A stretch of DNA of 25,578 bases from Clostridia bacterium. GTDB lineage: Bacteria; Bacillota; Clostridia; Caldicoprobacterales; Caldicoprobacteraceae. Under the pieces are notes generated by a model. The model was not told where the DNA came from. It ran no database searches and worked only from the letters and a program-made list of their open reading frames with translations. The DNA lies in assembly GCA_017577715.1 (NCBI GenBank), contig PKRC01000022.1, positions 1-25,578 on the forward strand. The letters run 5' to 3'. A program made the translations under genes and the position numbers. Position 1 is the first letter of the stretch, and every line of letters begins with the position of its first letter. Shown here one piece after another: positions 7,484-15,529 of this stretch.

Positions 7484-8876
7484 TACGCTTACAAAGCGAA
7501 AAGAGGAATTTGTTCCCTTACATGAAGGGGAAGTGCGCATGTATTCCTGTGGGCCGACGGTGTACGACTATTTCCACATAGGCAACGCTCGCCCTTTCAT
7601 CATATTTGATACCTTGAGAAGGTATTTGGAATACAAGGGCTATAAGGTGCTGTTTGTGCAAAACTTTACCGATATAGACGATAAGATGATCAAGCGCGCC
7701 AATGAAGAGGGCATTACCGTAAAGGAGCTGGGAGACCGGTTTATCAATGAGTACTTCAAAGATGCCGATGCCCTGGGCATAAAGAGGGCAACCTTCCATC
7801 CCAGGGCTACCCAGCACATTGGCGATATGATAGCTTTGATCAGGAAGTTGATTGAAAAGGGTGTGGCCTATGAGGTAAACGGCAACGTATATTTCGATAC
7901 ATCAGCTTTCCCGGAGTACGGTAAGCTGTCGGGTCAGAAGCTGGAGGAATTGGAAGCAGGAGCGCGCGTGGAGGTGGAAGAGGGCAAGAGAAATCCCATG
8001 GATTTTGCGCTGTGGAAGGCCCAGAAGCCGGGCGAGCCCGCGTGGGATAGCCCGTGGGGCAAGGGAAGGCCGGGCTGGCACATAGAGTGCTCGGTGATGG
8101 CCATGAAGTACCTGGGGCAGACCATTGACATACACGCCGGCGGCCAGGACCTCATATTCCCCCATCATGAAAACGAGATCGCTCAGAGCGAGGCGGCTAC
8201 CGGCAAGCCTTTTGCAAGGTACTGGCTGCACAACGGATATATCAATGTAAATAACCAGAAAATGTCCAAGTCGCTGGGCAACTTCTTCACTGTTCGTGAT
8301 ATACTCAAGCAGTTTGATCCGGAAGTGGTGCGATTCTTCATGCTTTCGGCCCATTACCGCAATCCTATAAACTTTAGTGAGGATATGCTTAGGCAGGCAC
8401 AGAGCGCCTTGGAACGCCTGTACAACTGCAAGGCCAATCTCTTGCATATGATGGAAAACGCTGTTGAAAGGGAGCTTTCGGAAGAAGAGATAGATTTCAT
8501 CCAAAGGCTTGCAGGTTATAAGGTTAAATTCGAAGAGGCAATGGATGATGACATAAATACCGCTGATGCCTTGGCTGCCATCTTTGATATGGTAAGGGAT
8601 ATAAACTCTCAGCTGAGTGCCAGCAGTTCAAAGCAGGCTGTGGAGAGGGCCTATGCGCTTTTGGATGAGCTGACAGGCGTCCTGGGTCTTTTGCGAAAGG
8701 ATCCCCGGCAGGAGCTTGATCCCGAGATTAAAGCTTTGATAGAAAAGAGGCAGCAGGCGCGCAAGGAAAAGAACTGGGCATTGGCTGATCAGATACGGGA
8801 TGAGCTTAGGAGCCGTGGAATAATACTTGAGGATACGCCGCAAGGAGTCAGGGTGCTTTTTAAGCATAAGGATTAA
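7470..8876 (+). CDS. cysS: Cysteinyl-tRNA synthetase
   Basis: CysS is a class I synthetase that activates cysteine with ATP and charges tRNA-Cys. Its 468 residues include the HIGH-type motif HIGN (36-39), KMSKS (264-268), and the zinc site that selects the cysteine thiol: C27, C207, H232 and E236. A C-terminal helical anticodon-recognition domain follows. ATG 7470 has GGAGGGTAGGTGG just upstream, inside the end of cysE. Expression is controlled by the T-box at 6521-6777. In Bacillus mrnC follows cysS; here it is missing, and only a short SD-plus-ATG fragment is seen before the terminator at 8945. Confidence 0.98.
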   Translation: MRLYNTLTKRKEEFVPLHEGEVRMYSCGPTVYDYFHIGNARPFIIFDTLRRYLEYKGYKVLFVQNFTDIDDKMIKRANEEGITVKELGDRFINEYFKDADALGIKRATFHPRATQHIGDMIALIRKLIEKGVAYEVNGNVYFDTSAFPEYGKLSGQKLEELEAGARVEVEEGKRNPMDFALWKAQKPGEPAWDSPWGKGRPGWHIECSVMAMKYLGQTIDIHAGGQDLIFPHHENEIAQSEAATGKPFARYWLHNGYINVNNQKMSKSLGNFFTVRDILKQFDPEVVRFFMLSAHYRNPINFSEDMLRQAQSALERLYNCKANLLHMMENAVERELSEEEIDFIQRLAGYKVKFEEAMDDDINTADALAAIFDMVRDINSQLSASSSKQAVERAYALLDELTGVLGLLRKDPRQELDPEIKALIEKRQQARKEKNWALADQIRDELRSRGIILEDTPQGVRVLFKHKD

Positions 8877-9178
8877 CCCGTAAGGAGATATAATGAGAAG
8901 GAGTAACTGGGTAAATTGAGCAAAAACTTTGTCGAATTTTGGAACCCCTTTGCATTTATTGCAAAGAGGTTTATTCTTTATAATGTGGTAATAGTGGCAT
9001 ATAGGTCGTTTTATGATGTTCTCCAAAGGGTTAATTTTACTTGCTAACAATCTCGTCCTGGTTTAAACGGGGGTTGATGAGGAATAGGATTTTTGTACTT
9101 GTATTTGTCAAAGCATTTAAAAGGTAAAATGGATAATAATATCTGCTGGATGTAATGGTGATAAAGGAGTATTAAACC
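8877..9178. other. cysS-met intergenic gap
   Basis: These 302 bases contain a frame of 8 codons at 8893-8919 with a good AAGGAG site (a possible relic of a lost downstream gene), the cysS terminator at 8945-8980, and the ribosome binding site of the next gene. I looked for SAM, cobalamin and T-box signatures ahead of the methionine genes and saw none. No promoter with acceptable spacing stands out; TTGTCA at 9105-9110 with TAAAAT at 9125-9130 is too close. Confidence 0.5.
8945..8980 (+). terminator. Intrinsic terminator after cysS
   Basis: CCCCTTTGCA at 8945-8954 pairs with TGCAAAGAGG at 8960-8969 (one mismatch) around a 5-base loop, followed by TTTATTCTTT. It ends the cysE-cysS operon. Confidence 0.8.
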
Positions 9179-10966
9179 ATGATAAAGGAGTACTTGCAGG
9201 ACAATATACTATTGGCCGACGGTGCCATGGGGACCTATTACTCGCAGATAACCGGTGAGGATGCCGCTTTTTCGGAGCTGGCCAATGAGACAGAGCCAGA
9301 GGTCGTCAAGGCTATCCATGCTGAATATATCCAGGCGGGAGCAAGGCTAATAAGGACTAATACTTTTTCTGCAAATACCTTGGCACTGGATGTTTCCAGA
9401 GATCAAGTAAAGCGGATCATAGCAAAGGGTTATGAGATTGCACTGCAGGCTGCACGGGGCAGAGAGGTATTTGTTGCAGCAGATATGGGACCTATACCCG
9501 AGATGACGGCCGATAAAAAGGAAGTGGACCCCGAATTCATTTTGGATGAATACCGCTTCATAGTAGATGCCTTTATTGAAGCGGGAGCCGATATATTTGT
9601 ATTGGAAACCCTGAGCAGTACCGATTATTTACGTGAGGTTACCGAGTATATAAAGAGCAAAAACAGTCAGGCTTTTATTTTGGTTCAGTTTGCCACAACG
9701 GTTGACGGCTATACCAGAAAGGGCATAAGCATTTCCAGGATCATTAAAGAGGTAAAGGCCATACCGTATATTGATGCGTACGGTTTTAACTGCGGTGCCG
9801 GGCCGGCGCACCTTTATCAAAACATAAGGGCTTTTGACTTTTCGGGGGATATAGTATCGGTTATGCCCAATGCCGGCTATCCCGAAATTGTTCATCAAAG
9901 AACGGTGTATACCCGTAATCCCGAGTATTTTTCAAACATCATGATGGATGTGGCCAGGCTGGGCGTAAAGATAGTAGGCGGCTGTTGCGGGACCACGCCG
10001 CTGCACATAAGCAAGATGCGGGACAAGCTGGCCGAGTTTGCGGGGGAGAAGCGTAGGGCATCTGCACCTGTACGCAAGGTCTGGCATATTACTATGGGAA
10101 AAAATGATTTTTACACCAAGCTTGTTGAGGGAAAATTCCCGGTTGTGGTCGAGCTTGACCCGCCTTTTGATGTGAGTGTGGAAAAGATTATGGAAGGGGC
10201 CGCGGTTTTAAAGCAAAACGGCGTCGATGCAGTTACCGTGGCCGATTCGCCTCTGGCTCGACCTCGACTGAATTCCATGATGCTGGCGGCCAAGATAAAG
10301 AGGGAAGTGGGCATAGAAGTAATACCCCATCTGTGCTGTAGGGACCATAATCTAATTGGCCTCAAGTCGTTGCTACTTGCGGGGTATGTGGAAGGGATAC
10401 GTAATTTGCTGGTTGTGACCGGCGATCCCATACCGGGTGCCGAAAAGAGCTCTGTAAAAAGCGTGTTTGATTTGAACTCGTTCAAGCTCATGGCCCTTAT
10501 ACAGGAGATGAACAACGAGCTTTTCAGCCAGGATCCTTATATAGTAGGCGGGGCGTTGAATCTCAATGTTCAAAACAGGGATGCCGAGATATCTAGAATG
10601 GAGCGCAAAATGGAAAATGGGGCCCGGTTTTTCCTCACGCAACCCGTCTTTGCTTCTGAGGTCATAGAGTATCTGGCCAGGCTCAAGGCCAGGGAAAAGG
10701 TTAAAATCCTGGGTGGGGTTATGCCCATTGTGAGCTACAAAAATGCTCTGTTTTTGAACAACGAGATACCGGGGATATCCATACCTTCCCATTATATTGA
10801 GCGTTTTAGGCCGGATATGGACAGGCAGGAAGCTGAAGAGGTGGGGATCGAGATAGCGGTTGAGCTGATAAATAATATAAAGCAGCATGTTGACGGTCTA
10901 TACTTGATAACGCCCTTCAACAGGGTGAATATGGTGGTCAGGGTTTTAAAGGGAAGCTTACTTTAA
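9179..10966 (+). CDS. Homocysteine S-methyltransferase / methylenetetrahydrofolate reductase fusion
   Basis: This 595-residue protein is a two-domain fusion of the YitJ type. Residues 1 to about 295 form a homocysteine-binding methyltransferase barrel (ADGAMGT near residue 12; zinc ligands C205 in NCGAGP and C269-C270 in GGCCGTT). Residues from about 306 form a MetF-like flavin reductase barrel that makes 5-methyl-THF from methylene-THF (VVELDPPFD, VTGDP, FLTQPVF). The ATG at 9179 follows AAAGGAG by 9 bases. The methyl donor of the N-terminal domain in such fusions is not settled. It lies 74 bases before metH and supplies its methyl-THF. A 12-base direct repeat (9160-9171 and 9181-9192) copies the ribosome binding site into the first codons. 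Confidence 0.93.
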   Translation: MIKEYLQDNILLADGAMGTYYSQITGEDAAFSELANETEPEVVKAIHAEYIQAGARLIRTNTFSANTLALDVSRDQVKRIIAKGYEIALQAARGREVFVAADMGPIPEMTADKKEVDPEFILDEYRFIVDAFIEAGADIFVLETLSSTDYLREVTEYIKSKNSQAFILVQFATTVDGYTRKGISISRIIKEVKAIPYIDAYGFNCGAGPAHLYQNIRAFDFSGDIVSVMPNAGYPEIVHQRTVYTRNPEYFSNIMMDVARLGVKIVGGCCGTTPLHISKMRDKLAEFAGEKRRASAPVRKVWHITMGKNDFYTKLVEGKFPVVVELDPPFDVSVEKIMEGAAVLKQNGVDAVTVADSPLARPRLNSMMLAAKIKREVGIEVIPHLCCRDHNLIGLKSLLLAGYVEGIRNLLVVTGDPIPGAEKSSVKSVFDLNSFKLMALIQEMNNELFSQDPYIVGGALNLNVQNRDAEISRMERKMENGARFFLTQPVFASEVIEYLARLKAREKVKILGGVMPIVSYKNALFLNNEIPGISIPSHYIERFRPDMDRQEAEEVGIEIAVELINNIKQHVDGLYLITPFNRVNMVVRVLKGSLL

Positions 10967-11040
10967 GAAGCCTAAAGAGGATACGGAGATGCTAGAATCA
11001 AAATTGAATGCCAGATGGATTAAAGAAAGGTTGGATGAGT

Positions 11041-13704
11041 ATGAACTGGACGACTTTGAAGCAGTTGATGAATGAAAGGGTTATAGTGCTGGACGGGGCT
11101 ATGGGTACCGAGCTTCAGAAAAAAGGGATGCCGCCGGGGATGTGCCCCGAGCTGTGGGCTTTGGAGCATCCTGATGTCCTGTTGGCTATACAGAAGGGTT
11201 ATGTTGAAGCCGGTGCCCGTGTGCTATATACAGCTACCTTTGGTGCCAACCGCATAAAGCTGGAGGAATTTGGGCTGGGGGATAAAGTAATAGATATAAA
11301 CCGCCAGCTGGCCCGGCTGTCCAGGCAGGCGGCTGGGGGGCATGCTCTTGTTGCTGGAGATATATCAAGTACAGGGCGGTATATTCATCCTATTGGTGAC
11401 CTTTCGTTTGAAGAGGCGGTAGAGGTTTACAAGGAACAGGTAAGGGGATTGCTCGAGGGAGGAGTTGACCTGTTTATTATAGAGACCATGACCGACATTC
11501 AGGAAGCCAGGGCGGCTTTGCTGGCGGTGAAGGAAAGTTGCGGCCTTCCAGTATGGGTCACCATGACGTTTGAGGAAGGGGAGAGGACACTGACTGGTAC
11601 TGATCCGGTCACGGCACTTATTACCCTTCAAAGCCTGGGTGCGGATGTGGTGGGGTGTAACTGTTCCACTGGCCCTGACAAGATGGTGAGCATTATAGAG
11701 CATATGAAGCCTTATGCTAAAGTGCCATTGCTAGCAAAACCTAATGCAGGGCTGCCAAAGCTGGCGAATGGCGTGACGGTATTTGAGATGGGGCCAGAAG
11801 AGTTTGGACGGTATGCCAGCCTGTTGGCACAGGTGGGGGCCAATTTGATAGGCGGATGCTGTGGCACCTCGGCGGAGTATGTGGTCGAGGTTGCGAGAAA
11901 TGTAGAGGGGATAAAGCCGCTGCCTCCATCAAAACATCAAGGTTCACCGGTCACATCGGCCAGGAAGACGGTATTCATTGGAGCAGGTAATCCCTTTGTT
12001 GTGGTGGGCGAGAGGATAAATCCCACAGGAAAGCCGTCGCTGCAGGAGGCTTTGAAGCAAAAGCGCTATGCGTACGTCCGCCAGCTTGCAGTAGAACAGG
12101 TTGAAAAAGGGGCCGATATGCTGGATGTCAACGTAGGCATGCCGGGCATTGATGAGGCAAGTGCGATGGTGGACGTCATAGATACCTTGGTTACAGCGGT
12201 AGATGCGCCGCTGTGCCTGGATTCTTCCAATATTGAAGCGCTGGAGAGGGGGCTCAGAATCTATCCAGGTAGGGCCCTTGTCAATTCCATATCCCTTGAA
12301 AAGGACAAGATAGAGAAGCTATTGCCCGTTGCAGCCAAATACGGCGCCATGTTCATACTCCTGCCGCTTACCGATGAAGGCGTGCCATTGACGGCTCGTG
12401 AGAGGCAAAAGGTAGTAGAAGAAGTATTTGAACGTGCTGCACTGCTAGGGTATCAAAAGGAAGACATAGTGGTTGACGGGCTGGTGATGGCGGTTTCATC
12501 CAACCAGGGGCAGGCAGTTGAGACCTTGAGTTTAATAGACTGGTGCAGCAACAGATTTGGATGCAATACGATAGTGGGCCTATCCAATGTGTCCTTTGGG
12601 CTGCCCGAAAGGGGATGGCTGAATGCGGCTTTTCTGGCCATGGCGATGGGCAAGGGGCTTACCATGGCTATAGTCAATCCCTTGAACCAGCCGGTGATGA
12701 ACGTTAAAATGGCCTCTGAAGTGCTGCTGGGTAGAGACGTGTACAGCCAGAAATATATAAAGTATTTCACACAGGCCGTCAGGGAACGAGGCGATAGTCG
12801 GATAAAGGTGCGAGATGACAGGCCGAGATCAGTGGAGTATAACGCCGAGAAGGGTAGGTCGCAGTATCAGGACGGCGCTGCTGGAGGTGCTGATGAAGGC
12901 GGCCGAGATGGCCAAAAAACTGTTAAACAAGGTGTTGATGGTAGCGCTGCCCACACTACTGAGGGTGTATTGGGGGGTATATTGAAAGAGACAGAAAGTA
13001 GGGCTGCCGGTAGGGATGATGTTGTCAAGGGCACGCTGAACGAAGCTGCAGAGAAGGAAAAAGCCGCGCAACAGGTTTTTGATGCCGTGGTTAAGGGCGA
13101 CCATCACGGCATTGTGTCCATAGTAGAGGATGCTTTGGCCCGCGACATATCTCCGCGGATCCTGATGGATGAATATCTTATACCCGCCATAACCCATGTA
13201 GGTGAGCTGTTTGAGAGGAAAGAGTACTTCCTTCCACAGTTGCTTATGAGCGCTGAGGCTATGAAAAAGGCCTTTGAGCACATTGAACCCCTGCTCCAGG
13301 AAGAGGCTGCCGGTGCTTCTACAAAGGCAAAAAAGACAAAGGTGATACTGGCCACTGTCAAGGGTGATATACATGACATAGGGAAGAACATAGTGGCGCT
13401 CATGCTCAGGAATCATGGATTTGAAGTCATTGACCTTGGTAAAGATGTAAGCGCTGAGACCATAATCGAGAAGGCCAAGGAAACCGGCGCTCAGATCATT
13501 GGGCTGTCAGCCCTCATGACCACAACTATGGTTTATATGAAAGAAGTGATAGAACTGGCCAGGAAGGAAGGGCTCAAGTGCAAGTTCATGGTGGGTGGAG
13601 CGGCGGTCACCCAGCAGTTTGCCGATGAAATAGGGGCCGATGGATACGCCGAAGATGCCAACAGTGCGGTCAAGCTAGCAAAGAGGTTGGCGGAAGAGGG
13701 GTGA
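11041..13704 (+). CDS. metH: Cobalamin-dependent methionine synthase without activation domain
   Basis: MetH moves a methyl group from methyl-THF through cobalamin to homocysteine. With ATG 11041 (887 residues) the domains are: homocysteine barrel with zinc ligands C208 and C273-C274; pterin-binding barrel about 320-580 (VVGERINPTG); an unusually long polar linker about 582-670; the helical cap; and the B12 Rossmann domain with DIHDIG, whose H778 is the cobalt ligand. The C-terminal reactivation domain of the E. coli enzyme is missing, as in many Clostridia and Thermotoga, and no separate activation protein is in the window. The start is uncertain: ATG 11008 and ATG 11035 are in frame, but 11041 has AAAGG at a reasonable distance (10 bases) and fits the family. 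Confidence 0.95.
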   Translation: MNWTTLKQLMNERVIVLDGAMGTELQKKGMPPGMCPELWALEHPDVLLAIQKGYVEAGARVLYTATFGANRIKLEEFGLGDKVIDINRQLARLSRQAAGGHALVAGDISSTGRYIHPIGDLSFEEAVEVYKEQVRGLLEGGVDLFIIETMTDIQEARAALLAVKESCGLPVWVTMTFEEGERTLTGTDPVTALITLQSLGADVVGCNCSTGPDKMVSIIEHMKPYAKVPLLAKPNAGLPKLANGVTVFEMGPEEFGRYASLLAQVGANLIGGCCGTSAEYVVEVARNVEGIKPLPPSKHQGSPVTSARKTVFIGAGNPFVVVGERINPTGKPSLQEALKQKRYAYVRQLAVEQVEKGADMLDVNVGMPGIDEASAMVDVIDTLVTAVDAPLCLDSSNIEALERGLRIYPGRALVNSISLEKDKIEKLLPVAAKYGAMFILLPLTDEGVPLTARERQKVVEEVFERAALLGYQKEDIVVDGLVMAVSSNQGQAVETLSLIDWCSNRFGCNTIVGLSNVSFGLPERGWLNAAFLAMAMGKGLTMAIVNPLNQPVMNVKMASEVLLGRDVYSQKYIKYFTQAVRERGDSRIKVRDDRPRSVEYNAEKGRSQYQDGAAGGADEGGRDGQKTVKQGVDGSAAHTTEGVLGGILKETESRAAGRDDVVKGTLNEAAEKEKAAQQVFDAVVKGDHHGIVSIVEDALARDISPRILMDEYLIPAITHVGELFERKEYFLPQLLMSAEAMKKAFEHIEPLLQEEAAGASTKAKKTKVILATVKGDIHDIGKNIVALMLRNHGFEVIDLGKDVSAETIIEKAKETGAQIIGLSALMTTTMVYMKEVIELARKEGLKCKFMVGGAAVTQQFADEIGADGYAEDANSAVKLAKRLAEEG

Positions 13705-13750
13705 CGTGAAAGGAGTAGAGATGTTTTGTATCTTGTATATATATCTAAAT

Positions 13751-13770
13751 TGCAATATTAAATGCAACAC
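13751..13770 (+). repeat. Solitary IS30-like terminal inverted repeat
   Basis: The 20 bases TGCAATATTAAATGCAACAC match the left end of the element at 25459-25478 at 18 of 20 positions, including 14 in a row. No transposase follows. The orientation is the same as at 25459, so the missing element body would have been to the right, where a gene remnant now lies. The simplest reading is a deletion scar. Confidence 0.65.
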
Positions 13771-13775
13771 TTTTT

Positions 13776-13976
13776 AAGGAAAAGTATGGAATAATTGTAA
13801 GGAAACTCGATGTTCCACCAAATTTTGATGTGGTTGCGTTTGAGAATCCAGATGGGACTGCTGTAGTGGTGGTTGCTAATACTAACACCTATGATTCGAT
13901 GCTTAACCTTAAAGTAGGAGAGAAAGTTGTTTCATTGCGGGTATTACGAGAATCAGTTAGCACAGTGATTTTATAA
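13776..13976 (+). pseudogene. 3' remnant of a probable GH30 glycoside hydrolase
   Basis: A frame without start codon or ribosome binding site runs into TAA at 13974-13976. Its last 50 or so residues, including DVVAFENPDGTAVVVVANTN and a closing SVSTVIL, resemble the C-terminal beta-sandwich of GH30 glucosylceramidase/xylanase-type enzymes, which typically read VAFxNPDG followed by VVVxN and end in SVxT. All catalytic parts are missing. The homology is tight but short, recalled from the family rather than searched. The fragment begins just after an IS30-like end, so transposon-linked deletion probably removed the rest. Confidence 0.6.
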
Positions 13977-14017
13977 ATACGAGAGTTTTTAGTTCCTTTC
14001 TGGTGTTGTTTAAACTG

Positions 14018-14464
14018 TTATTTTTTTCTATAAGCCACCATGCTGATATGCCCAATTCCGGCTTCATCATAGGGTTCGCCATAAGGGATGAACCCTAATT
14101 TTTTGTAAAATTCCAGTGCAGAGGTCTGGGCGTGGATGTGCACTTCCCTCGCACCTAATTCAAAGGCTTTTTGGAGCAGCAGCTTGACTATGAGGGAGCC
14201 TATGCGCTGTTTCCTGTATTCCTTCAAAACGGCGATTCTTCCCAGGTAATAGCGACCACCCTGCTCAAATACTCTGCCTGTTCCTACTGGAATGCCATCC
14301 TGGTATACCACAAGATGATGAGCTATGCCATCGATGTCATCTATCTCAATGTCGGCAGGTACATTTTGCTCTTCGACGAATACCTTAAAGCGTATCTTAT
14401 AGGCATCTGTGAGGTCATCGGTGCCTTTTAACCACTTGACTTGCAACCTTTCCACCTTCCCCAT
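14018..14464 (-). CDS. GNAT family N-acetyltransferase
   Basis: Read on the minus strand, the protein has 149 residues from ATG 14464 or 143 from TTG 14446. The GNAT fold is clear: RFKVFVEEQNVP near the N-terminus, a central strand YYLGRIAVLKEYRKQRIGSLIV holding the acetyl-CoA loop (RKQRIG), and a C-terminal ALEFYKKLGFIPYGE segment. The EEQ/DDID and ARxVHIHAQTSA features resemble the YjcF/ElaA-like subgroup; the substrate is unknown. TTG 14446 has the better ribosome binding site (GGAAGGTGGAAAGG). A longer frame to 14542 should not be used: its first bases are the -35 box of the gene's own promoter. The gene is transcribed against its neighbours. Confidence 0.88.
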   Translation of the reverse strand: MGKVERLQVKWLKGTDDLTDAYKIRFKVFVEEQNVPADIEIDDIDGIAHHLVVYQDGIPVGTGRVFEQGGRYYLGRIAVLKEYRKQRIGSLIVKLLLQKAFELGAREVHIHAQTSALEFYKKLGFIPYGEPYDEAGIGHISMVAYRKK

Positions 14465-14513
14465 AATCTCAATAGTTATCACTTTATTTAGACAATTGAG
14501 GTTTACGAAACTT

Positions 14514-14542
14514 AAGATACATGGTGCAGAAGCCCATGTCAA
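14514..14542 (-). promoter_or_regulatory. Promoter for the GNAT gene
   Basis: On the minus strand TTGACA (14542-14537) is followed after 17 bases by TATCTT (14519-14514). The perfect -35 with ideal spacing would start the mRNA near 14507, about 40 bases before ATG 14464. Confidence 0.65.
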
Positions 14543-14569
14543 TACCCCATATAAAATACATATAGCCGT

Positions 14570-14597
14570 TTTAATTTTTGTATTTATGGTATATAAT
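14570..14597 (+). promoter_or_regulatory. Possible promoter for the TPR-like gene
   Basis: TATAAT at 14592-14597, embedded in TGGTATATAAT, is a good -10 region; the -35 region (TTTTAA around 14569) is poor. It lies about 95 bases before the downstream start and points away from the GNAT promoter. Confidence 0.4.
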
Positions 14598-14689
14598 CTT
14601 TACCGTAGTGAGGTAAAAAAGGGCTTGTGAGGAAGAAAAAAGGACATATGAGATGAGGATGAATTTAACCAGATTGCGAGGGTATAGGG

Positions 14690-15304
14690 ATGAAAATTGT
14701 TAAAGTACCGGAACCGTCATGGTGGAAATTCCCGCCCTCTAAAGGAATAAACGTTCGAAGGGGAACGCCGACGGCTTCCAATTCTGTTGAGGGGCACAAT
14801 TTAAATCAAGACCGTTTGGATATAATGCTAAAGAGTAAGTTTTTTAATGGAAGTCAGCCACTAGACCTATTAGCTCCAATTTTAAATGATATAGCGAAAG
14901 GTGATAAGAGTAAATTTGGCAATAATCGTAAGAAATTGTGGGCGTATGACGCAGAGGGGGGCATATATCAGGATATATCCCGCCTTATACTGCAGAGCAG
15001 AATTGAAGAGGCTGAAGTGGCGCTGTCTGCCTTGCCACTGAAGGCGGCCCAATGGTACTATTTAAAGGGTATAATATTGTGGGAAAAGGGGCGGTATGCC
15101 GAAGCTTATAATAGCATTCAACAAGCTGCTGCAATGGCACCTGAAAACAGGGAATACATGAGAGCATTGGAGTACATATCGCAAGCATATCATCCCTTTA
15201 CCGTATCGCACTTTTATAAACGCCTTTTTGAGAAGATTTGTCCATGGATGTATATAATCCTCATCTTTTTGTTTGTGGTATGGCTGGTGTCTCGTATAAT
15301 CTAG
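14690..15304 (+). CDS. Tail-anchored TPR-like protein of unknown function
   Basis: I do not recognise this 204-residue protein. Residues 1-90 are polar with no visible domain (WWKFPP near the start, a basic stretch KSKFGNNRKK near 72-82). Residues about 95-165 look like two or three tetratricopeptide-type helical hairpins (RIEEAEVALSALP, AAQWYYLKGIILWEKGRYAEAYNSI as its core, then a third pair ending at YISQAYHP). The last 20 residues are one hydrophobic segment (WMYIILIFLFVVWLVSRI), so the protein is probably held in the membrane by its C-terminus with the TPR part in the cytoplasm. ATG 14690 follows GCGAGGG by 7 bases. It stands alone between the GNAT gene and the gcv operon. A protein-interaction scaffold is the only role I would infer. 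Confidence 0.75.
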   Translation: MKIVKVPEPSWWKFPPSKGINVRRGTPTASNSVEGHNLNQDRLDIMLKSKFFNGSQPLDLLAPILNDIAKGDKSKFGNNRKKLWAYDAEGGIYQDISRLILQSRIEEAEVALSALPLKAAQWYYLKGIILWEKGRYAEAYNSIQQAAAMAPENREYMRALEYISQAYHPFTVSHFYKRLFEKICPWMYIILIFLFVVWLVSRII

Positions 15305-15529
15305 AGCGCTTGTGGGAAATGGTATAGCGGTGGGGTCTGTGTCAAGCTTATATGATGGTTGGTGATCGGCATTTTGAAGTAATTGAAGTAATAATGAGAG
15401 CCTGAGCAGGTTATGTTCAACCCTTCCATGATAGTTTTGAGGTTATGGGGTTTAAGGCTTAGTTTATGAACATGCTGCTATGAAAGGTTAGGCTTTTTGC
15501 AAAGTGTAATTATATGAGGTAGGGGAGGT

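Larger units (their letters stand above)
13705..14017. other. Degraded interval with IS scar and gene remnant
   Basis: These 313 bases after metH hold no intact gene. They contain an IS30-like terminal repeat (13751-13770), the 3' end of a probable glycoside hydrolase gene (to 13976), and a weak, partly deleted reverse copy of the repeat (GTGTTG followed by TTTAA, 14003-14013). Confidence 0.5.

Noticed and set aside
8980..9178. Expected SAM or cobalamin riboswitch ahead of the methionine genes.
   Set aside because: The conserved core sequences are absent and the available length is short for a cobalamin aptamer.
14465..14542. N-terminal extension of the GNAT protein starting at TTG 14542.
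   Set aside because: The TTG is part of a perfect TTGACA -35 box with a well-placed -10, and the added residues do not look like GNAT sequence.
15331..15405. A short frame reading MVGDRHFEVI that resembles the phosphatase motif of HAD enzymes.
   Set aside because: Only about ten residues fit; both flanks carry stops and unrelated sequence, so chance is as likely as a pseudogene.
15305..15529. Expected glycine riboswitch ahead of gcvT.
   Set aside because: None of the conserved glycine-aptamer segments could be found on the plus strand; no structure comparable to a tandem aptamer was seen.
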